Positions 39,340 through 48,192 are shown, numbered from the stretch's first letter. The stretch: 64,000 nt of DNA from Lachnospiraceae bacterium UBA7160 (GCA_002491565.1 DKWE01000060.1:11179-75178), one strand, 5' to 3'. The notes: generated from the sequence alone by a model not told the origin. Translations and numbers: made by a program.

Positions 39340-40182
39340 ATGGGAGTCAAGACATATAACCCATATACACCTTCCAGAAGACACATGACGACACTGGACA
39401 ATTCCGAGATCACAAAGAAGTCTCCGGAGAAGTCCCTTCTGGTATCCAAGAAGAAGAATGCGGGCCGCAACAATCAGGGTAAAATTACCGTAAGACATCA
39501 GGGCGGCGGAAACAGACAGAAATACAGACTGGTAGATTTCAAGAGAAATAAAGATGGCATCCCGGCAACGGTCATCGGCATCGAGTATGATCCGAACAGA
39601 ACAGCAAATATCGCACTGATCTGCTATGCAGACGGCGAGAAGTCCTACATCCTTGCTCCGCAGGGCCTGACCGACGGCATGAAGGTTATGAATGGACCGG
39701 AGGCTGAGGTACGTGTAGGCAACTGCCTGCCGCTTTCCGAGATCCCGATTGGTACTATGGTACACAATATTGAGCTCTATGCAGGCCACGGCGGACAGCT
39801 CGTCCGTTCCGCTGGAAATGCAGCACAGCTCATGGCAAAGGAAGGAAAGTACGCAACGTTAAGACTTCCGTCCGGCGAGATGAGAATGGTTCCGCTGAAC
39901 TGCCGCGCAACGGTCGGCATCGTGGGAAATGCGGAGCACAACCTGGTAAATATCGGTAAGGCAGGAAGAAAGCGCCATATGGGCATCCGTCCGACTGTTC
40001 GCGGTTCGGTTATGAACCCGAATGACCATCCGCATGGCGGCGGCGAAGGCAAGGCTGGTATCGGCCGTCCGGGTCCGTGCACACCGTGGGGCAAGCCGGC
40101 TCTCGGCCTGAAGACCAGAAAGAGCAAGAAGGCTTCTGACAAGCTGATTGTGAGAAGAAGAAACGGCAAAGCGATCAACTAG
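39340..40182 (+). CDS. rplB: Large subunit ribosomal protein L2 (uL2)
   Basis: 280 residues, full length: MGVKTYNPYTPSRRHMT, GKITVRHQGGGNRQKYR and the C-terminal VRGSVMNPNDHPHGGGEGKA with the conserved histidine near the peptidyl transferase centre. AAAGGAG precedes the ATG. The gap from rplW is 105 bp. Confidence 0.98.
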   Translation: MGVKTYNPYTPSRRHMTTLDNSEITKKSPEKSLLVSKKKNAGRNNQGKITVRHQGGGNRQKYRLVDFKRNKDGIPATVIGIEYDPNRTANIALICYADGEKSYILAPQGLTDGMKVMNGPEAEVRVGNCLPLSEIPIGTMVHNIELYAGHGGQLVRSAGNAAQLMAKEGKYATLRLPSGEMRMVPLNCRATVGIVGNAEHNLVNIGKAGRKRHMGIRPTVRGSVMNPNDHPHGGGEGKAGIGRPGPCTPWGKPALGLKTRKSKKASDKLIVRRRNGKAIN

Positions 40183-40210
40183 GATTGGAGAAGGATAAGG
40201 AGGTAACCAA

Positions 40211-40492
40211 ATGGCTCGTTCACTGAAAAAAGGCCCATTTGCTGATGAGAGCTTACTGAAGAAGGTAGACGCGATGAATGCGTCTGGAAGCAAGCAGGTG
40301 ATCAAGACCTGGTCCCGCCGCTCCACGATCTTCCCGCAGTTTGTAGGACATACGATCGCGGTTCACGACGGAAGAAAGCATGTTCCGGTATACATCACAG
40401 AGGATATGGTAGGCCACAAGCTCGGAGAGTTCGTTGTGACCAGAACGTACCGTGGACATGGCAAAGACGAGAAGAAGTCCGGTGTTCGGTAG
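40211..40492 (+). CDS. rpsS: Small subunit ribosomal protein S19 (uS19)
   Basis: 93 residues: MARSLKKGPFADESLLKK, then WSRRSTIFPQFVGHTIAVHDG and HKLGEFVVTRTYRGH. Binds the 30S head with S13. TAAGGAGG precedes the ATG. After it comes a 138-bp gap with GC-rich repeats (GCGCGCCGC, GGCCGGGGCC) capable of hairpins. Confidence 0.97.
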   Translation: MARSLKKGPFADESLLKKVDAMNASGSKQVIKTWSRRSTIFPQFVGHTIAVHDGRKHVPVYITEDMVGHKLGEFVVTRTYRGHGKDEKKSGVR

Positions 40493-40630
40493 GACACGGC
40501 ATACGGTTATAAAGCTTTACGGAGCGGGGCATGCGCGCCGCTTCGGGGGCTGACTCCGGCGCAGAAGGCCGGGGCCCTATGAGAAGGAAAGTCCCGCAAG
40601 GGCATAGATTTCGAAAGGAGGCTACATCCA

Positions 40631-41017
40631 ATGGCTAAAGGACATAGATCCCAGATCAAGAGAGAGAGAAATGCTCAGAAGGATACGAGACCGTCAGCAA
40701 AGCTGTCGTACGCTCGCGTATCTGTTCAGAAAGCATGTTTTGTATTGGATGCCATCAGAGGAAAAGATGTTCAGACTGCACTCGGTATCGTAACATACAA
40801 TCCGAGATATGCGTCTGAGGTGATTGCGAAGCTGCTGAAGTCCGCGATTGCAAACGCAGAGAATAATAACGGTATGAGCGCAGAGAATCTTTATGTAGAG
40901 GAGTGCTACGCGAACAAAGGACCGACGATGAAGAGAATCAGACCGAGAGCACAGGGCAGGGCTTATCGCATTGAGAAGAGAATGAGCCACATTACGATCG
41001 TGCTGAATGAGAAATAA
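40631..41017 (+). CDS. rplV: Large subunit ribosomal protein L22 (uL22)
   Basis: 128 residues: ARVSVQKACFVLDAIRGKDV, LKSAIANAENN and the beta-hairpin loop MKRIRPRAQGRAYRIEKR that lines the exit tunnel and meets macrolides. The first 20 residues (KGHRSQIKRERNAQKDT) are a basic extension common in Lachnospiraceae. AAAGGAGG precedes the ATG. Confidence 0.96.
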   Translation: MAKGHRSQIKRERNAQKDTRPSAKLSYARVSVQKACFVLDAIRGKDVQTALGIVTYNPRYASEVIAKLLKSAIANAENNNGMSAENLYVEECYANKGPTMKRIRPRAQGRAYRIEKRMSHITIVLNEK

Positions 41018-41028
41018 GGAGGGCAATC

Positions 41029-41679
41029 ATGGGACAGAAGGTTAATCCGCATGGCCTTAGAGTCGGCGTTATTAAGGACTGGGATTCAAAGTGGTACGCA
41101 GAAAAGGATTTTGCTGACTGCCTGATCGAGGATCACGAGATCAGAAAATTCCTGAAAAAGAAATTATACAGCGCAGGTGTTTCCAAGATTGAAATCGAGC
41201 GTGCGGCTGACCGCGTGAAGATTACGATTCACACCGCAAAGCCGGGCGTTGTTATCGGCAAGGGCGGAGCAGAGATCGAGAAGCTCAAGGCTGAGCTGCA
41301 GAAGCGCATTTCCAAGAAGCTGATCGTTGATATCAAGGAAATCAAGCGTCCGGATAAGGATGCGCAGCTGGTAGCAGAAAATATCGCAGCACAGCTGGAG
41401 AACCGTGTGTCCTACCGCCGTGCAATGAAGTCCACGATGAGCAGAACGATGAAGAGCGGCGCGCTCGGCATCAAGGCAGCTGTTGCAGGACGTCTGGGTG
41501 GTGCAGATATTGCACGTTCCGAGTTTTACAGCGAGGGTACTATCCCGCTTCAGACATTAAGAGCAGATATTGACTATGGTTTTGCTGAGGCAGATACCAC
41601 CTACGGCAAGCTTGGCGTAAAGGTGTGGATCTACAAGGGCGAAATCCTTCCATCTAAAAAAGAAGGGAGCGATAAATAA
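41029..41679 (+). CDS. rpsC: Small subunit ribosomal protein S3 (uS3)
   Basis: 216 residues: MGQKVNPHGLRVGVIKDWDS, the KH domain loop VVIGKGGAEIEKL and the C-terminal part with GALGIKAAVAGRLGGADIAR and TYGKLGVKVWIYKGE. Lines the mRNA entry channel. It begins 11 bp after rplV with AAGGAGGG and overlaps rplP by one base. Confidence 0.98.
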   Translation: MGQKVNPHGLRVGVIKDWDSKWYAEKDFADCLIEDHEIRKFLKKKLYSAGVSKIEIERAADRVKITIHTAKPGVVIGKGGAEIEKLKAELQKRISKKLIVDIKEIKRPDKDAQLVAENIAAQLENRVSYRRAMKSTMSRTMKSGALGIKAAVAGRLGGADIARSEFYSEGTIPLQTLRADIDYGFAEADTTYGKLGVKVWIYKGEILPSKKEGSDK

Positions 41680-42119
41680 TGTTAATGCCGAAAAGAGTAA
41701 AGCGTCGTAAGCAGTTCCGCGGTTCCATGGCAGGAAAGGCGCTGAGAGGAAATACACTTGCATATGGTGAATACGGTCTTGTGGCTACTGAGCCGTGCTG
41801 GATCAAGTCTAACCAGATTGAGGCAGCCCGTATAGCCCTGACACGTTACATCAAGCGTGGCGGTAAAGTTTGGATCAAGATTTTCCCGGATAAGCCGATC
41901 ACGGCAAAGCCGGCTGAGACCCGTATGGGTTCTGGTAAGGGTACCGTAGAGTACTGGGTAGCGGTCGTAAAGCCGGGCCGTGTCCTGTTTGAGCTGGCCG
42001 GAGTACCGGAGGATGTTGCGAAGGAAGCATTGCGTCTTGCTATGCACAAGTTACCCTGCAAGTGTAAAATCGTTTCTCGTGCAGACTTAGAAGGCGGTGA
42101 TAACAATGACAAGAATTGA
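41679..42119 (+). CDS. rplP: Large subunit ribosomal protein L16 (uL16)
   Basis: 146 residues: MLMPKRVKRRKQFRGSMAGK, RYIKRGGKVWIKIFPDKPIT and RMGSGKGTVEYWVAVVKPG. Organises the A-site region of 23S rRNA. The start overlaps the rpsC stop; the second Met two codons later is a weaker alternative. The 3' end overlaps rpmC by 14 bp. Confidence 0.96.
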   Translation: MLMPKRVKRRKQFRGSMAGKALRGNTLAYGEYGLVATEPCWIKSNQIEAARIALTRYIKRGGKVWIKIFPDKPITAKPAETRMGSGKGTVEYWVAVVKPGRVLFELAGVPEDVAKEALRLAMHKLPCKCKIVSRADLEGGDNNDKN

Positions 42120-42312
42120 GAAGTATGTAAAGGATTTAAAGACAAAGTCGGTTGCAGAATTAAATGATGAATTAGTAGCAGCTAAGAAGGAACTTTTCAA
42201 TCTGAGATTCCAGAACGCGACCAACCAGCTCGATAACACCAGCCGGATTAAAGAGGTTCGCAAGAACATCGCCAGAATTCAGACCGTTATCAATGAGAAG
42301 GCAAACGCGTAA
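42106..42312 (+). CDS. rpmC: Large subunit ribosomal protein L29 (uL29)
   Basis: 68 residues from the ATG at 42106 (a GTG at 42097 would add three). It has SVAELNDELVAAKKELFNLR and the helical hairpin ending TSRIKEVRKNIARIQTVI, fully typical. It lies near the tunnel exit beside L23. The upstream AAGGCGGTGAT is inside rplP, so translation is coupled. Confidence 0.94.
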   Translation: MTRIEKYVKDLKTKSVAELNDELVAAKKELFNLRFQNATNQLDNTSRIKEVRKNIARIQTVINEKANA

Positions 42313-42351
42313 GCCACTGCGGCAGACGGATGAATAGAAAGGAGAATTTCC

Positions 42352-42606
42352 GTGGAGAGAAATCTTAGAAAGACCCGTACGGGTAAGGTTGTCAGCAATA
42401 AAATGGACAAAACAATCGTTGTTGCAGTGGAAGACCATGTAAGACATCCGCTTTATAACAAGATCGTAAAGAGAACTTACAAGCTGAAGGCACATGATGA
42501 GAACAACGAGTGCAATATCGGAGATACCGTAAAGGTTATGGAAACCAGACCGCTGTCCAAGGACAAGAGATGGAGACTGGTCGAGATCGTTGAGAAAGTT
42601 AAATAA
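42352..42606 (+). CDS. rpsQ: Small subunit ribosomal protein S17 (uS17)
   Basis: 84 residues: RNLRKTRTGKVVSNKMDKTI, HPLYNKIVKRTYKLKAHDEN and IGDTVKVMETRPLSKDKRWR. An OB-fold primary binder of 16S rRNA. The start is GTG at 42352, preceded by AAAGGAGA. No in-frame ATG fits. Confidence 0.96.
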   Translation: MERNLRKTRTGKVVSNKMDKTIVVAVEDHVRHPLYNKIVKRTYKLKAHDENNECNIGDTVKVMETRPLSKDKRWRLVEIVEKVK

Positions 42607-42623
42607 TTAGGAGGTATATCGGC

Positions 42624-42992
42624 ATGGTACAGCAGGAAACCAGACTGAAAGTTGCTGATAACACTGGTGCAAAAGAACTTCTCTGCATTCGCGTTATGGG
42701 CGGTTCCACCAGAAGATATGCGGGCATTGGCGATATTATCGTTGCTTCGGTTAAAGATGCAACGCCCGGTGGTGTTGTAAAGAAGGGCGATGTTGTAAAG
42801 GCTGTTGTTGTTCGTACAGTGAAGGGCGTTCGCCGGAAAGACGGTTCCTATATCCGCTTCGATGAGAACGCTGCAGTGATCATCAAGGACGACCTGAACC
42901 CGAGAGGAACTCGTATTTTTGGGCCGGTAGCCAGAGAGCTTCGTGATAAGAAGTTTATGAAGATCGTATCCCTGGCTCCGGAAGTATTATAA
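42624..42992 (+). CDS. rplN: Large subunit ribosomal protein L14 (uL14)
   Basis: 122 residues: MVQQETRLKVADNTGAKELL, CIRVMGGSTRRYAGIGDIIV and KKGDVVKAVVVRT, the fixed length of the family. First gene of the classical spc operon; part of the inter-subunit bridge near the factor-binding site. TTAGGAGG precedes the ATG. Confidence 0.98.
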   Translation: MVQQETRLKVADNTGAKELLCIRVMGGSTRRYAGIGDIIVASVKDATPGGVVKKGDVVKAVVVRTVKGVRRKDGSYIRFDENAAVIIKDDLNPRGTRIFGPVARELRDKKFMKIVSLAPEVL

Positions 42993-43005
42993 GGAGGGCC
43001 TGGAA

Positions 43006-43305
43006 ATGAATAAGATCAAGACTGGCGATACGGTAAAGGTGATCGCAGGTAAGGATAAAGGCAAAGATGGAAAGGTGCTCGCGGTAAAGGACGGCAAGGT
43101 TCTTGTAGAGGGCATCGGCATGGTAACGAAGCATACGAAGCCGTCAGCTGCAAATCAGCAGGGCGGTATTGTGACAAAGGAATCCTACATTGACGTATCG
43201 AATGTAATGCTTCTCTATAAGGGCAAGACTACGAGAGTCGGATTCAAGCTGGACGGAGATAAGAAAGTCCGTGTGGCGAAGGCTACCGGCGAAGTAATTG
43301 ACTGA
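43006..43305 (+). CDS. rplX: Large subunit ribosomal protein L24 (uL24)
   Basis: 99 residues with the KOW motif KTGDTVKVIAGKDKGKDGKV at the start and KPSAANQQGGIVTKESYIDV. Assembly initiator of the 50S subunit. TAAGGAGGG precedes the ATG; the gap from rplN is 13 bp. Confidence 0.97.
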   Translation: MNKIKTGDTVKVIAGKDKGKDGKVLAVKDGKVLVEGIGMVTKHTKPSAANQQGGIVTKESYIDVSNVMLLYKGKTTRVGFKLDGDKKVRVAKATGEVID

Positions 43306-43326
43306 TAGAGAGAGGAGGTTGCACAG

Positions 43327-43866
43327 GTGAGCAGACTTAAAGAAGTTTATCAGAACGAGATCGTAGATGCTATGATCAAGAAATTTGGATATAAGAACAT
43401 CATGGAAGTTCCGAAGCTTGACAAGGTCGTCATCAATATGGGTGTCGGCGAGGCAAAAGAAAATGCAAAGCTTCTGGAATCTGCCGTGAAGGACATGGAG
43501 ACCATCACTGGTCAGAAGGCAGTCCTGACGAAAGCAAAGAATTCAGTGGCGAACTTCAAGATCAGAGAGGGTATGGCAATCGGCTGCAAGACAACCCTGC
43601 GCGGTGAGAAGATGTATGACTTCGTAGATCGTCTTATCAACCTTGCACTGCCGCGTGTCCGTGACTTCAGAGGTGTCAATCCGAATGCATTCGATGGCAG
43701 AGGAAACTATGCGCTCGGCATCAAGGAACAGCTGATCTTCCCGGAAATCGAGTACGATAAGGTAGACAAGGTGAGAGGTATGGACGTCATCTTCGTTACG
43801 ACCGCAAAGACGGACGAGGAAGCACGTGAGTTACTGAGACTGTTCAATATGCCGTTCCAGAAGTAA
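43327..43866 (+). CDS. rplE: Large subunit ribosomal protein L5 (uL5)
   Basis: 179 residues: YQNEIVDAMIKKFGYKNIME, then VVINMGVGEAKENAKLL and LPRVRDFRGVNPNAFDGRGN and YALGIKEQLIFPEIEYD. Binds 5S rRNA and meets the P-site tRNA. Start GTG at 43327 after GAGAGGAGG. Confidence 0.98.
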   Translation: MSRLKEVYQNEIVDAMIKKFGYKNIMEVPKLDKVVINMGVGEAKENAKLLESAVKDMETITGQKAVLTKAKNSVANFKIREGMAIGCKTTLRGEKMYDFVDRLINLALPRVRDFRGVNPNAFDGRGNYALGIKEQLIFPEIEYDKVDKVRGMDVIFVTTAKTDEEARELLRLFNMPFQK

Positions 43867-43895
43867 TCGGCATTGTATGATAGGAGGAAAATTTC

Positions 43896-44081
43896 ATGGC
43901 TAAAACGTCAATGAAGATCAAGCAGCAGCGCAAACCGAAGTTCTCCACAAGAGCATATACTCGCTGCAGAATCTGCGGACGTCCGCATTCAGTCCTGAAA
44001 AAGTACGGCATCTGCCGTGTCTGCTTCCGTGAGCTGGCTTACAAGGGCCAGATTCCGGGCGTGAAGAAGGCAAGCTGGTAA
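43896..44081 (+). CDS. rpsZ: Small subunit ribosomal protein S14, zinc type (uS14)
   Basis: 61 residues: MAKTSMKIKQQRKPKFSTR, and two CxxC pairs, CRICGRPH and CRVCFREL, that bind zinc. It is the short, zinc-containing (C+) form of S14 and ends KGQIPGVKKASW as usual. TAGGAGG precedes the ATG. The 197-bp gap that follows is unusually long for the spc operon. Confidence 0.97.
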   Translation: MAKTSMKIKQQRKPKFSTRAYTRCRICGRPHSVLKKYGICRVCFRELAYKGQIPGVKKASW

Positions 44082-44278
44082 GAGAGACGTGCGAGCGAAC
44101 AGCAGGCTCGGAAATGCTTCCCATTTCCTCGCTGTGGGCGTCTCGCCCACCGTCAAAACGCAAACCCAGTCCGCAGCAGGCAAGCCTGCCACGGCCTGCC
44201 TTTCCGTTTTGCTGCTGTTTTCAACGGGAAGACATGTAAAGTCTGACAGGGACTAAATGATAGAAGGAGGAAACTTAC
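44082..44278. other. Hairpin-rich 197-bp spacer between rpsZ and rpsH
   Basis: Holds GTGGGCG-TCT-CGCCCAC, GGAAATG / CATTTCC and GGCAAGCCTGCC in close order, and no gene. Most spc-operon gaps here are 10-30 bp, so this looks like an inserted element or a regulatory mRNA structure. Confidence 0.55.
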
Positions 44279-44680
44279 ATGACAATGAGTGATCCGATCG
44301 CGGATATGCTGACAAGAATCCGTAATGCAAATACGGCAAAACATGATACCGTCGACGTACCGGCATCGAAAATGAAGATTGCAATTGCAAACATCCTTTT
44401 GGATGAGGGCTACATTAAGAAGTATGATCTGGTAGAGGATGGCCCGATCAAGACAATCCACATCACATTAAAATATGGCGCAGACAAGAACGAAAAGATT
44501 ATCACCGGCCTGAAGAGAATCTCTAAGCCGGGCCTTCGTGTGTACGCAGGCAAAGACAATCTCCCGAAGGTGCTTGGCGGACTCGGCGTAGCAATCCTGT
44601 CCACGAACCAGGGCGTTATTACAGATAAAGAGGCTAGAAAGCTCCAGGTAGGTGGCGAGGTACTCGCATTCGTCTGGTAA
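44279..44680 (+). CDS. rpsH: Small subunit ribosomal protein S8 (uS8)
   Basis: 133 residues: SDPIADMLTRIRNANTAKHD, KPGLRVYAGKDNLPKVLGGL and GVAILSTNQGVITDKEAR ending EVLAFVW. Primary 16S rRNA binder and, in enterobacteria, the repressor of its operon. AAGGAGG is 8 bp from the ATG at 44279; the ATG two codons later is less well spaced. Confidence 0.97.
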   Translation: MTMSDPIADMLTRIRNANTAKHDTVDVPASKMKIAIANILLDEGYIKKYDLVEDGPIKTIHITLKYGADKNEKIITGLKRISKPGLRVYAGKDNLPKVLGGLGVAILSTNQGVITDKEARKLQVGGEVLAFVW

Positions 44681-44756
44681 GGAGCTTTGGCACATACTGA
44701 AAACAGAGAGAGCGCACAGACTCTCTCCGAAAATCTAAGTAAGGAGGAGACAGGAC

Positions 44757-45296
44757 ATGTCACGAATTGGTAGAATGCCAGTCGCAATTCCGGCAGGAGT
44801 GACGGTTGAGATTGCTGAGGGCAACAAGGTTACTGTAAAGGGACCGAAGGGGACTCTCGTTAGAGAGCTTCCGCATGAAATGGAAATTAAAATCGAGGAC
44901 GGTCATGTAATCGTTTCAAGACCGAACGATCTGAAGAGAATGAAATCTCTCCACGGCCTTACCAGAACACTGATTCACAATATGACAATCGGTGTCAGCG
45001 AGGGTTATACAAAGACTCTGGAAGTAAATGGTGTTGGTTACAGAGCTGCAAAGGCAGGCAAGAAGCTGACCCTGAATCTTGGCTATTCCCATCCGGTAGA
45101 GATGGAGGATCCGGAAGGCCTTGAGACAAAGGTAGACGGAAACAAGATTATTGTATCCGGTATCAGCAAAGAGAAGGTTGGCCAGTACGCAGCGGAGATC
45201 AGAGACAAGAGAAGACCTGAGCCGTACAAGGGCAAGGGCATCAAGTATGCTGATGAGGTAATCAGACGTAAGGTTGGTAAGACCGGTAAAAAATAA
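44757..45296 (+). CDS. rplF: Large subunit ribosomal protein L6 (uL6)
   Basis: 179 residues: MSRIGRMPVAIPAGVTVEI, VKGPKGTLVRELPHEM and the end RRPEPYKGKGIKYADEVI followed by the basic RRKVGKTGKK. Lies at the GTPase-factor stalk base. TAAGGAGGAG precedes the ATG. Confidence 0.98.
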   Translation: MSRIGRMPVAIPAGVTVEIAEGNKVTVKGPKGTLVRELPHEMEIKIEDGHVIVSRPNDLKRMKSLHGLTRTLIHNMTIGVSEGYTKTLEVNGVGYRAAKAGKKLTLNLGYSHPVEMEDPEGLETKVDGNKIIVSGISKEKVGQYAAEIRDKRRPEPYKGKGIKYADEVIRRKVGKTGKK

Positions 45297-45314
45297 ATAA
45301 GGAGAGTGTGAAGA

Positions 45315-45683
45315 ATGGTTAGCAAAGAATCAAGAGCGAAAATTCGCCAGAATAAGCACAGAAGAATGCGCAACCGCTTTGCGGGCACAACGGAAAGACC
45401 GCGTCTGGCTGTGTTCAGAAGTAACAGCCATATGTACGCTCAGATCATTGACGACTCCGTGGGACATACTCTGGTATCTGCGAGCACGCTTCAGAAAGAA
45501 GTGAAGGCAGAGCTTGAGAAGACCAATGATGTTGCGGCAGCAGCTTATCTTGGAAAGGTAGTTGCTGAGCGCGCACTGGAAAAGGGCATTACCGAGGTGG
45601 TCTTTGACCGCGGCGGTTTCATCTATCAGGGTAAAGTCAAAGCGCTTGCCGAGGCTGCAAGAGAAGCTGGACTGCAGTTCTAA
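45315..45683 (+). CDS. rplR: Large subunit ribosomal protein L18 (uL18)
   Basis: 122 residues: RHRRMRN-type start (NKHRRMRNRFAGTTERPRL), FRSNSHMYAQIIDD and VVFDRGGFIYQGKVKALAEA ending REAGLQF. Binds 5S rRNA with L5. TAAGGAGAG precedes the ATG. Confidence 0.97.
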   Translation: MVSKESRAKIRQNKHRRMRNRFAGTTERPRLAVFRSNSHMYAQIIDDSVGHTLVSASTLQKEVKAELEKTNDVAAAAYLGKVVAERALEKGITEVVFDRGGFIYQGKVKALAEAAREAGLQF

Positions 45684-45701
45684 TAAGGGAGGAAAAGACA
45701 C

Positions 45702-46211
45702 ATGAGACATGAGATCATTGACCCGAGCCAGTTCGAACTGACTGACAAGGTTGTGTCAATTAAGCGTGTATCCAAGACTGTCAAAGGCGGACGTACCATG
45801 CGTTTCACGGCTCTGGTTGTTGTCGGCGATGGAAACGGCCATGTAGGCGCCGGACTTGGCAAGGCAACGGAGATTCCGGAAGCAATCCGGAAGGGCAAAG
45901 AGGATGCGATGAAAAAGCTGATCCACATCGAGCTCGATGACAATGCAAGTGTTCCGCATGATTTCATCGGTAAGTTCGGCGGTGCGTCTGTACTGCTGAA
46001 GCGTGCTCCTCAGGGTACTGGTATCATCGCAGGCGGCCCGGCTCGTAACGTGCTTGAGATCGCAGGCGTAAAGAATATCCGTACAAAGTCGCTGGGTTCC
46101 AACAACAAGCAGAACGTTGTTCTCGCAACGTTGGCAGCTCTGAAGCAGATGAAGTCCCCGGAAGAGGTTGCAAGACTCCGCGGCAAGTCTGTAGAAGAGA
46201 TTCTGGGCTAA
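45702..46211 (+). CDS. rpsE: Small subunit ribosomal protein S5 (uS5)
   Basis: 169 residues: VVSIKRVSKTVKGGRTMRFT, VVVGDGNGHVGAGLGKATEI and KRAPQGTGIIAGGPARNVLE. Involved in decoding accuracy; the loop VKGGRTMRF is the spectinomycin-contact region. GGGAGG precedes the ATG. Confidence 0.98.
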   Translation: MRHEIIDPSQFELTDKVVSIKRVSKTVKGGRTMRFTALVVVGDGNGHVGAGLGKATEIPEAIRKGKEDAMKKLIHIELDDNASVPHDFIGKFGGASVLLKRAPQGTGIIAGGPARNVLEIAGVKNIRTKSLGSNNKQNVVLATLAALKQMKSPEEVARLRGKSVEEILG

Positions 46212-46224
46212 GGAGGTTTGAACA

Positions 46225-46407
46225 ATGGCAGACAAGCTGAAAATCACGTTAGTTAAATCGCCGATCGGTGCGATTCCGAAGCATCGCGCGACGGTTGAGG
46301 CGCTTGGCCTTAAGAAGATGCACAAGACGGTTGAGCTTCCGGACAATGCGTCTACCAGAGGAATGGTTGCACAGGTTGCACATCTGGTAAAGGTAGAGGA
46401 AGCATAA
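46225..46407 (+). CDS. rpmD: Large subunit ribosomal protein L30 (uL30)
   Basis: 60 residues: KLKITLVKSPIGAIPKHRAT, VEALGLKKMHKTVELPDN and MVAQVAHLVKVEE. Ordinary length. TAAGGAGG precedes the ATG and the gap from rpsE is 13 bp. Confidence 0.96.
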   Translation: MADKLKITLVKSPIGAIPKHRATVEALGLKKMHKTVELPDNASTRGMVAQVAHLVKVEEA

Positions 46408-46432
46408 GCAATAAAAGATAGGAGGTGTCATC

Positions 46433-46873
46433 ATGGATTTATCGAATTTAAGACCTGCTGCTGGCAGCGTACAGAGTGATAATTTCAGAAGAGGACGCGG
46501 ACACGGTTCAGGAAACGGCAAGACAGCCGGCAAGGGACATAAGGGTCAGAAGGCTCGTTCCGGCGCACCGAGAATCGGATTCGAGGGTGGCCAGATGCCG
46601 CTTTACAGACGTCTTCCGAAGAGAGGCTTCAACAACCGGAACACACTGGATATCGAGGCGATCAATGTCAGTGCCCTTGAGGTATTTGACAACGACGCAG
46701 AAGTGACCATTGATGCTCTGATTGAGAAGAAGATCATTAAGGACGCAAAGGACGGTGTCAAGATCCTCGGCAACGGTACCCTTACAAAGAAGCTGAACGT
46801 GAAGGTAAATGCGTACAGCGAGAGTGCAAAGGCGAAAATCGAAGAGCTCGGCGGAAAAGCAGAGGTGGTCTGA
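46433..46873 (+). CDS. rplO: Large subunit ribosomal protein L15 (uL15)
   Basis: 146 residues: MDLSNLRPAAGSVQSDNFRR, GRGHGSGNGKTAGKGHKGQK and FEGGQMPLYRRLPKRGFNN. Late 50S assembly protein. TAGGAGG precedes the ATG. The stop is one base before the secY start. Confidence 0.97.
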   Translation: MDLSNLRPAAGSVQSDNFRRGRGHGSGNGKTAGKGHKGQKARSGAPRIGFEGGQMPLYRRLPKRGFNNRNTLDIEAINVSALEVFDNDAEVTIDALIEKKIIKDAKDGVKILGNGTLTKKLNVKVNAYSESAKAKIEELGGKAEVV

Positions 46874-46874
46874 T

Positions 46875-48191
46875 ATGCTCGAGACACTGAAAAATGCGGT
46901 TAGAATTAAAGATATACGGAATAAGTTGATCTTCACATTCTGCATGATGGTTGTGATCCGAATGGGGTGCCAGCTGCCGGTGCCGGGGGTAAACAGATCT
47001 TACTTCCAGCAGTGGTTTGCACAGAACTCCAACGATGCATTTAATTTCTTCTCTGCATTTACCGGTGGCTCTTTTGAGAAAATGTCTATTTTCGCACTTA
47101 GTATTACACCATATATCACATCTTCCATCATTATGCAGCTTATGACCATTGCTATCCCGGCTCTGGAAGAGATGCATAAGGATGGAGAGGATGGCAGAAA
47201 GAAAATTGCTGCAATCACCAGATATGTGACAGTGGCGCTTGCTCTGATTGAGAGTGTCGCTATGACGGTTGGATTCGGGAACTCCGGACTGATTCCGGAT
47301 ATGAACTTCCTGAAGGGGCTTACAGTGGTCGTTACTTTAACCGCTGGCTCTACTGTACTGATGTGGCTCGGTGAACGTATCACAGAGCGCGGCGTCGGAA
47401 ACGGGATCTCGATCGTCCTGATGATTAATATCCTTTCCAGCATTCCGGCAGATATCAATGGTCTGTTCGAGATGTTTGTAAAGGGTAAAACGCTGGCGCA
47501 CGGACTGCTTGCCGCACTGATTATCCTTGCGGTAATCGTCGTGACAATCGTGCTTGTTATCATCCTGAACGATGCAATCCGTAAGATTCCAGTGCAGTAT
47601 GCAAAGAAAATGCAGGGGCGGAAGATGGTAGGCGGACAGTCTACGTTTATTCCGCTGAAGGTGAATACCGCAGGAGTGATTCCTGTTATCTTTGCTTCGT
47701 CGCTGATGTCCATTCCGAATATGATTGTCGCTTTCACGGGCGCAAATGTCGGGACAGGTATTGGGGGCACCTTGATTGGTATGCTGAGCCAGAATAACTG
47801 GTTTAATTTCAATCACCCGCTTTATTCTGTAGGTCTGCTGTTGTACATTGTATTGAATGTATTTTTTGCTTACTTCTATACATCCATTACTTTCAATCCG
47901 ATTGAGGTTGCGGATAATATGAAGAAGCAGGGCGGCTTCATTCCGGGTATTCGTCCGGGCAAGCCGACGCAGGAGTATCTCGAGAAGGTGCTGAATTACC
48001 TGGTATTTATCGGTGTGGCAGGCCTGATTATCGTTGTGATTATCCCGATCTTCTTCAATGGAGTATTCGGTGCACAGGTATCGTTTGGCGGCACATCGAT
48101 TATCATTATCGTAGGTGTCATCCTCGAAACATTAAAACAGATTGAATCTCAGATGTTGGTACGAAACTACAAGGGATTCCTGTCAAACTAA
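46875..48191 (+). CDS. secY: Preprotein translocase subunit SecY
   Basis: 438 residues with ten membrane helices, forming the channel of the Sec translocon. Marks: MVVIRMGCQLPVPGVN, TPYITSSIIMQLM, GERITERGVGNGISIVL (cytoplasmic loop C4) and FNPIEVADNMKKQGGFIPGI (C5, which meets SecA and the ribosome). The ATG at 46875 has only GCAGAGGTGG before it and begins one base after the rplO stop, so translation is probably coupled. The longer open frame from 46809 overlaps rplO and is rejected. A hairpin with a T-run follows directly. Confidence 0.97.
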   Translation: MLETLKNAVRIKDIRNKLIFTFCMMVVIRMGCQLPVPGVNRSYFQQWFAQNSNDAFNFFSAFTGGSFEKMSIFALSITPYITSSIIMQLMTIAIPALEEMHKDGEDGRKKIAAITRYVTVALALIESVAMTVGFGNSGLIPDMNFLKGLTVVVTLTAGSTVLMWLGERITERGVGNGISIVLMINILSSIPADINGLFEMFVKGKTLAHGLLAALIILAVIVVTIVLVIILNDAIRKIPVQYAKKMQGRKMVGGQSTFIPLKVNTAGVIPVIFASSLMSIPNMIVAFTGANVGTGIGGTLIGMLSQNNWFNFNHPLYSVGLLLYIVLNVFFAYFYTSITFNPIEVADNMKKQGGFIPGIRPGKPTQEYLEKVLNYLVFIGVAGLIIVVIIPIFFNGVFGAQVSFGGTSIIIIVGVILETLKQIESQMLVRNYKGFLSN

Positions 48192-48192
48192 G

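Noticed and set aside
38332..39789. Open frame of 485 codons antisense to rplD-rplW-rplB
   Set aside because: It lies over three conserved ribosomal genes and has a Cys/Ser/Leu-rich translation of shadow type.
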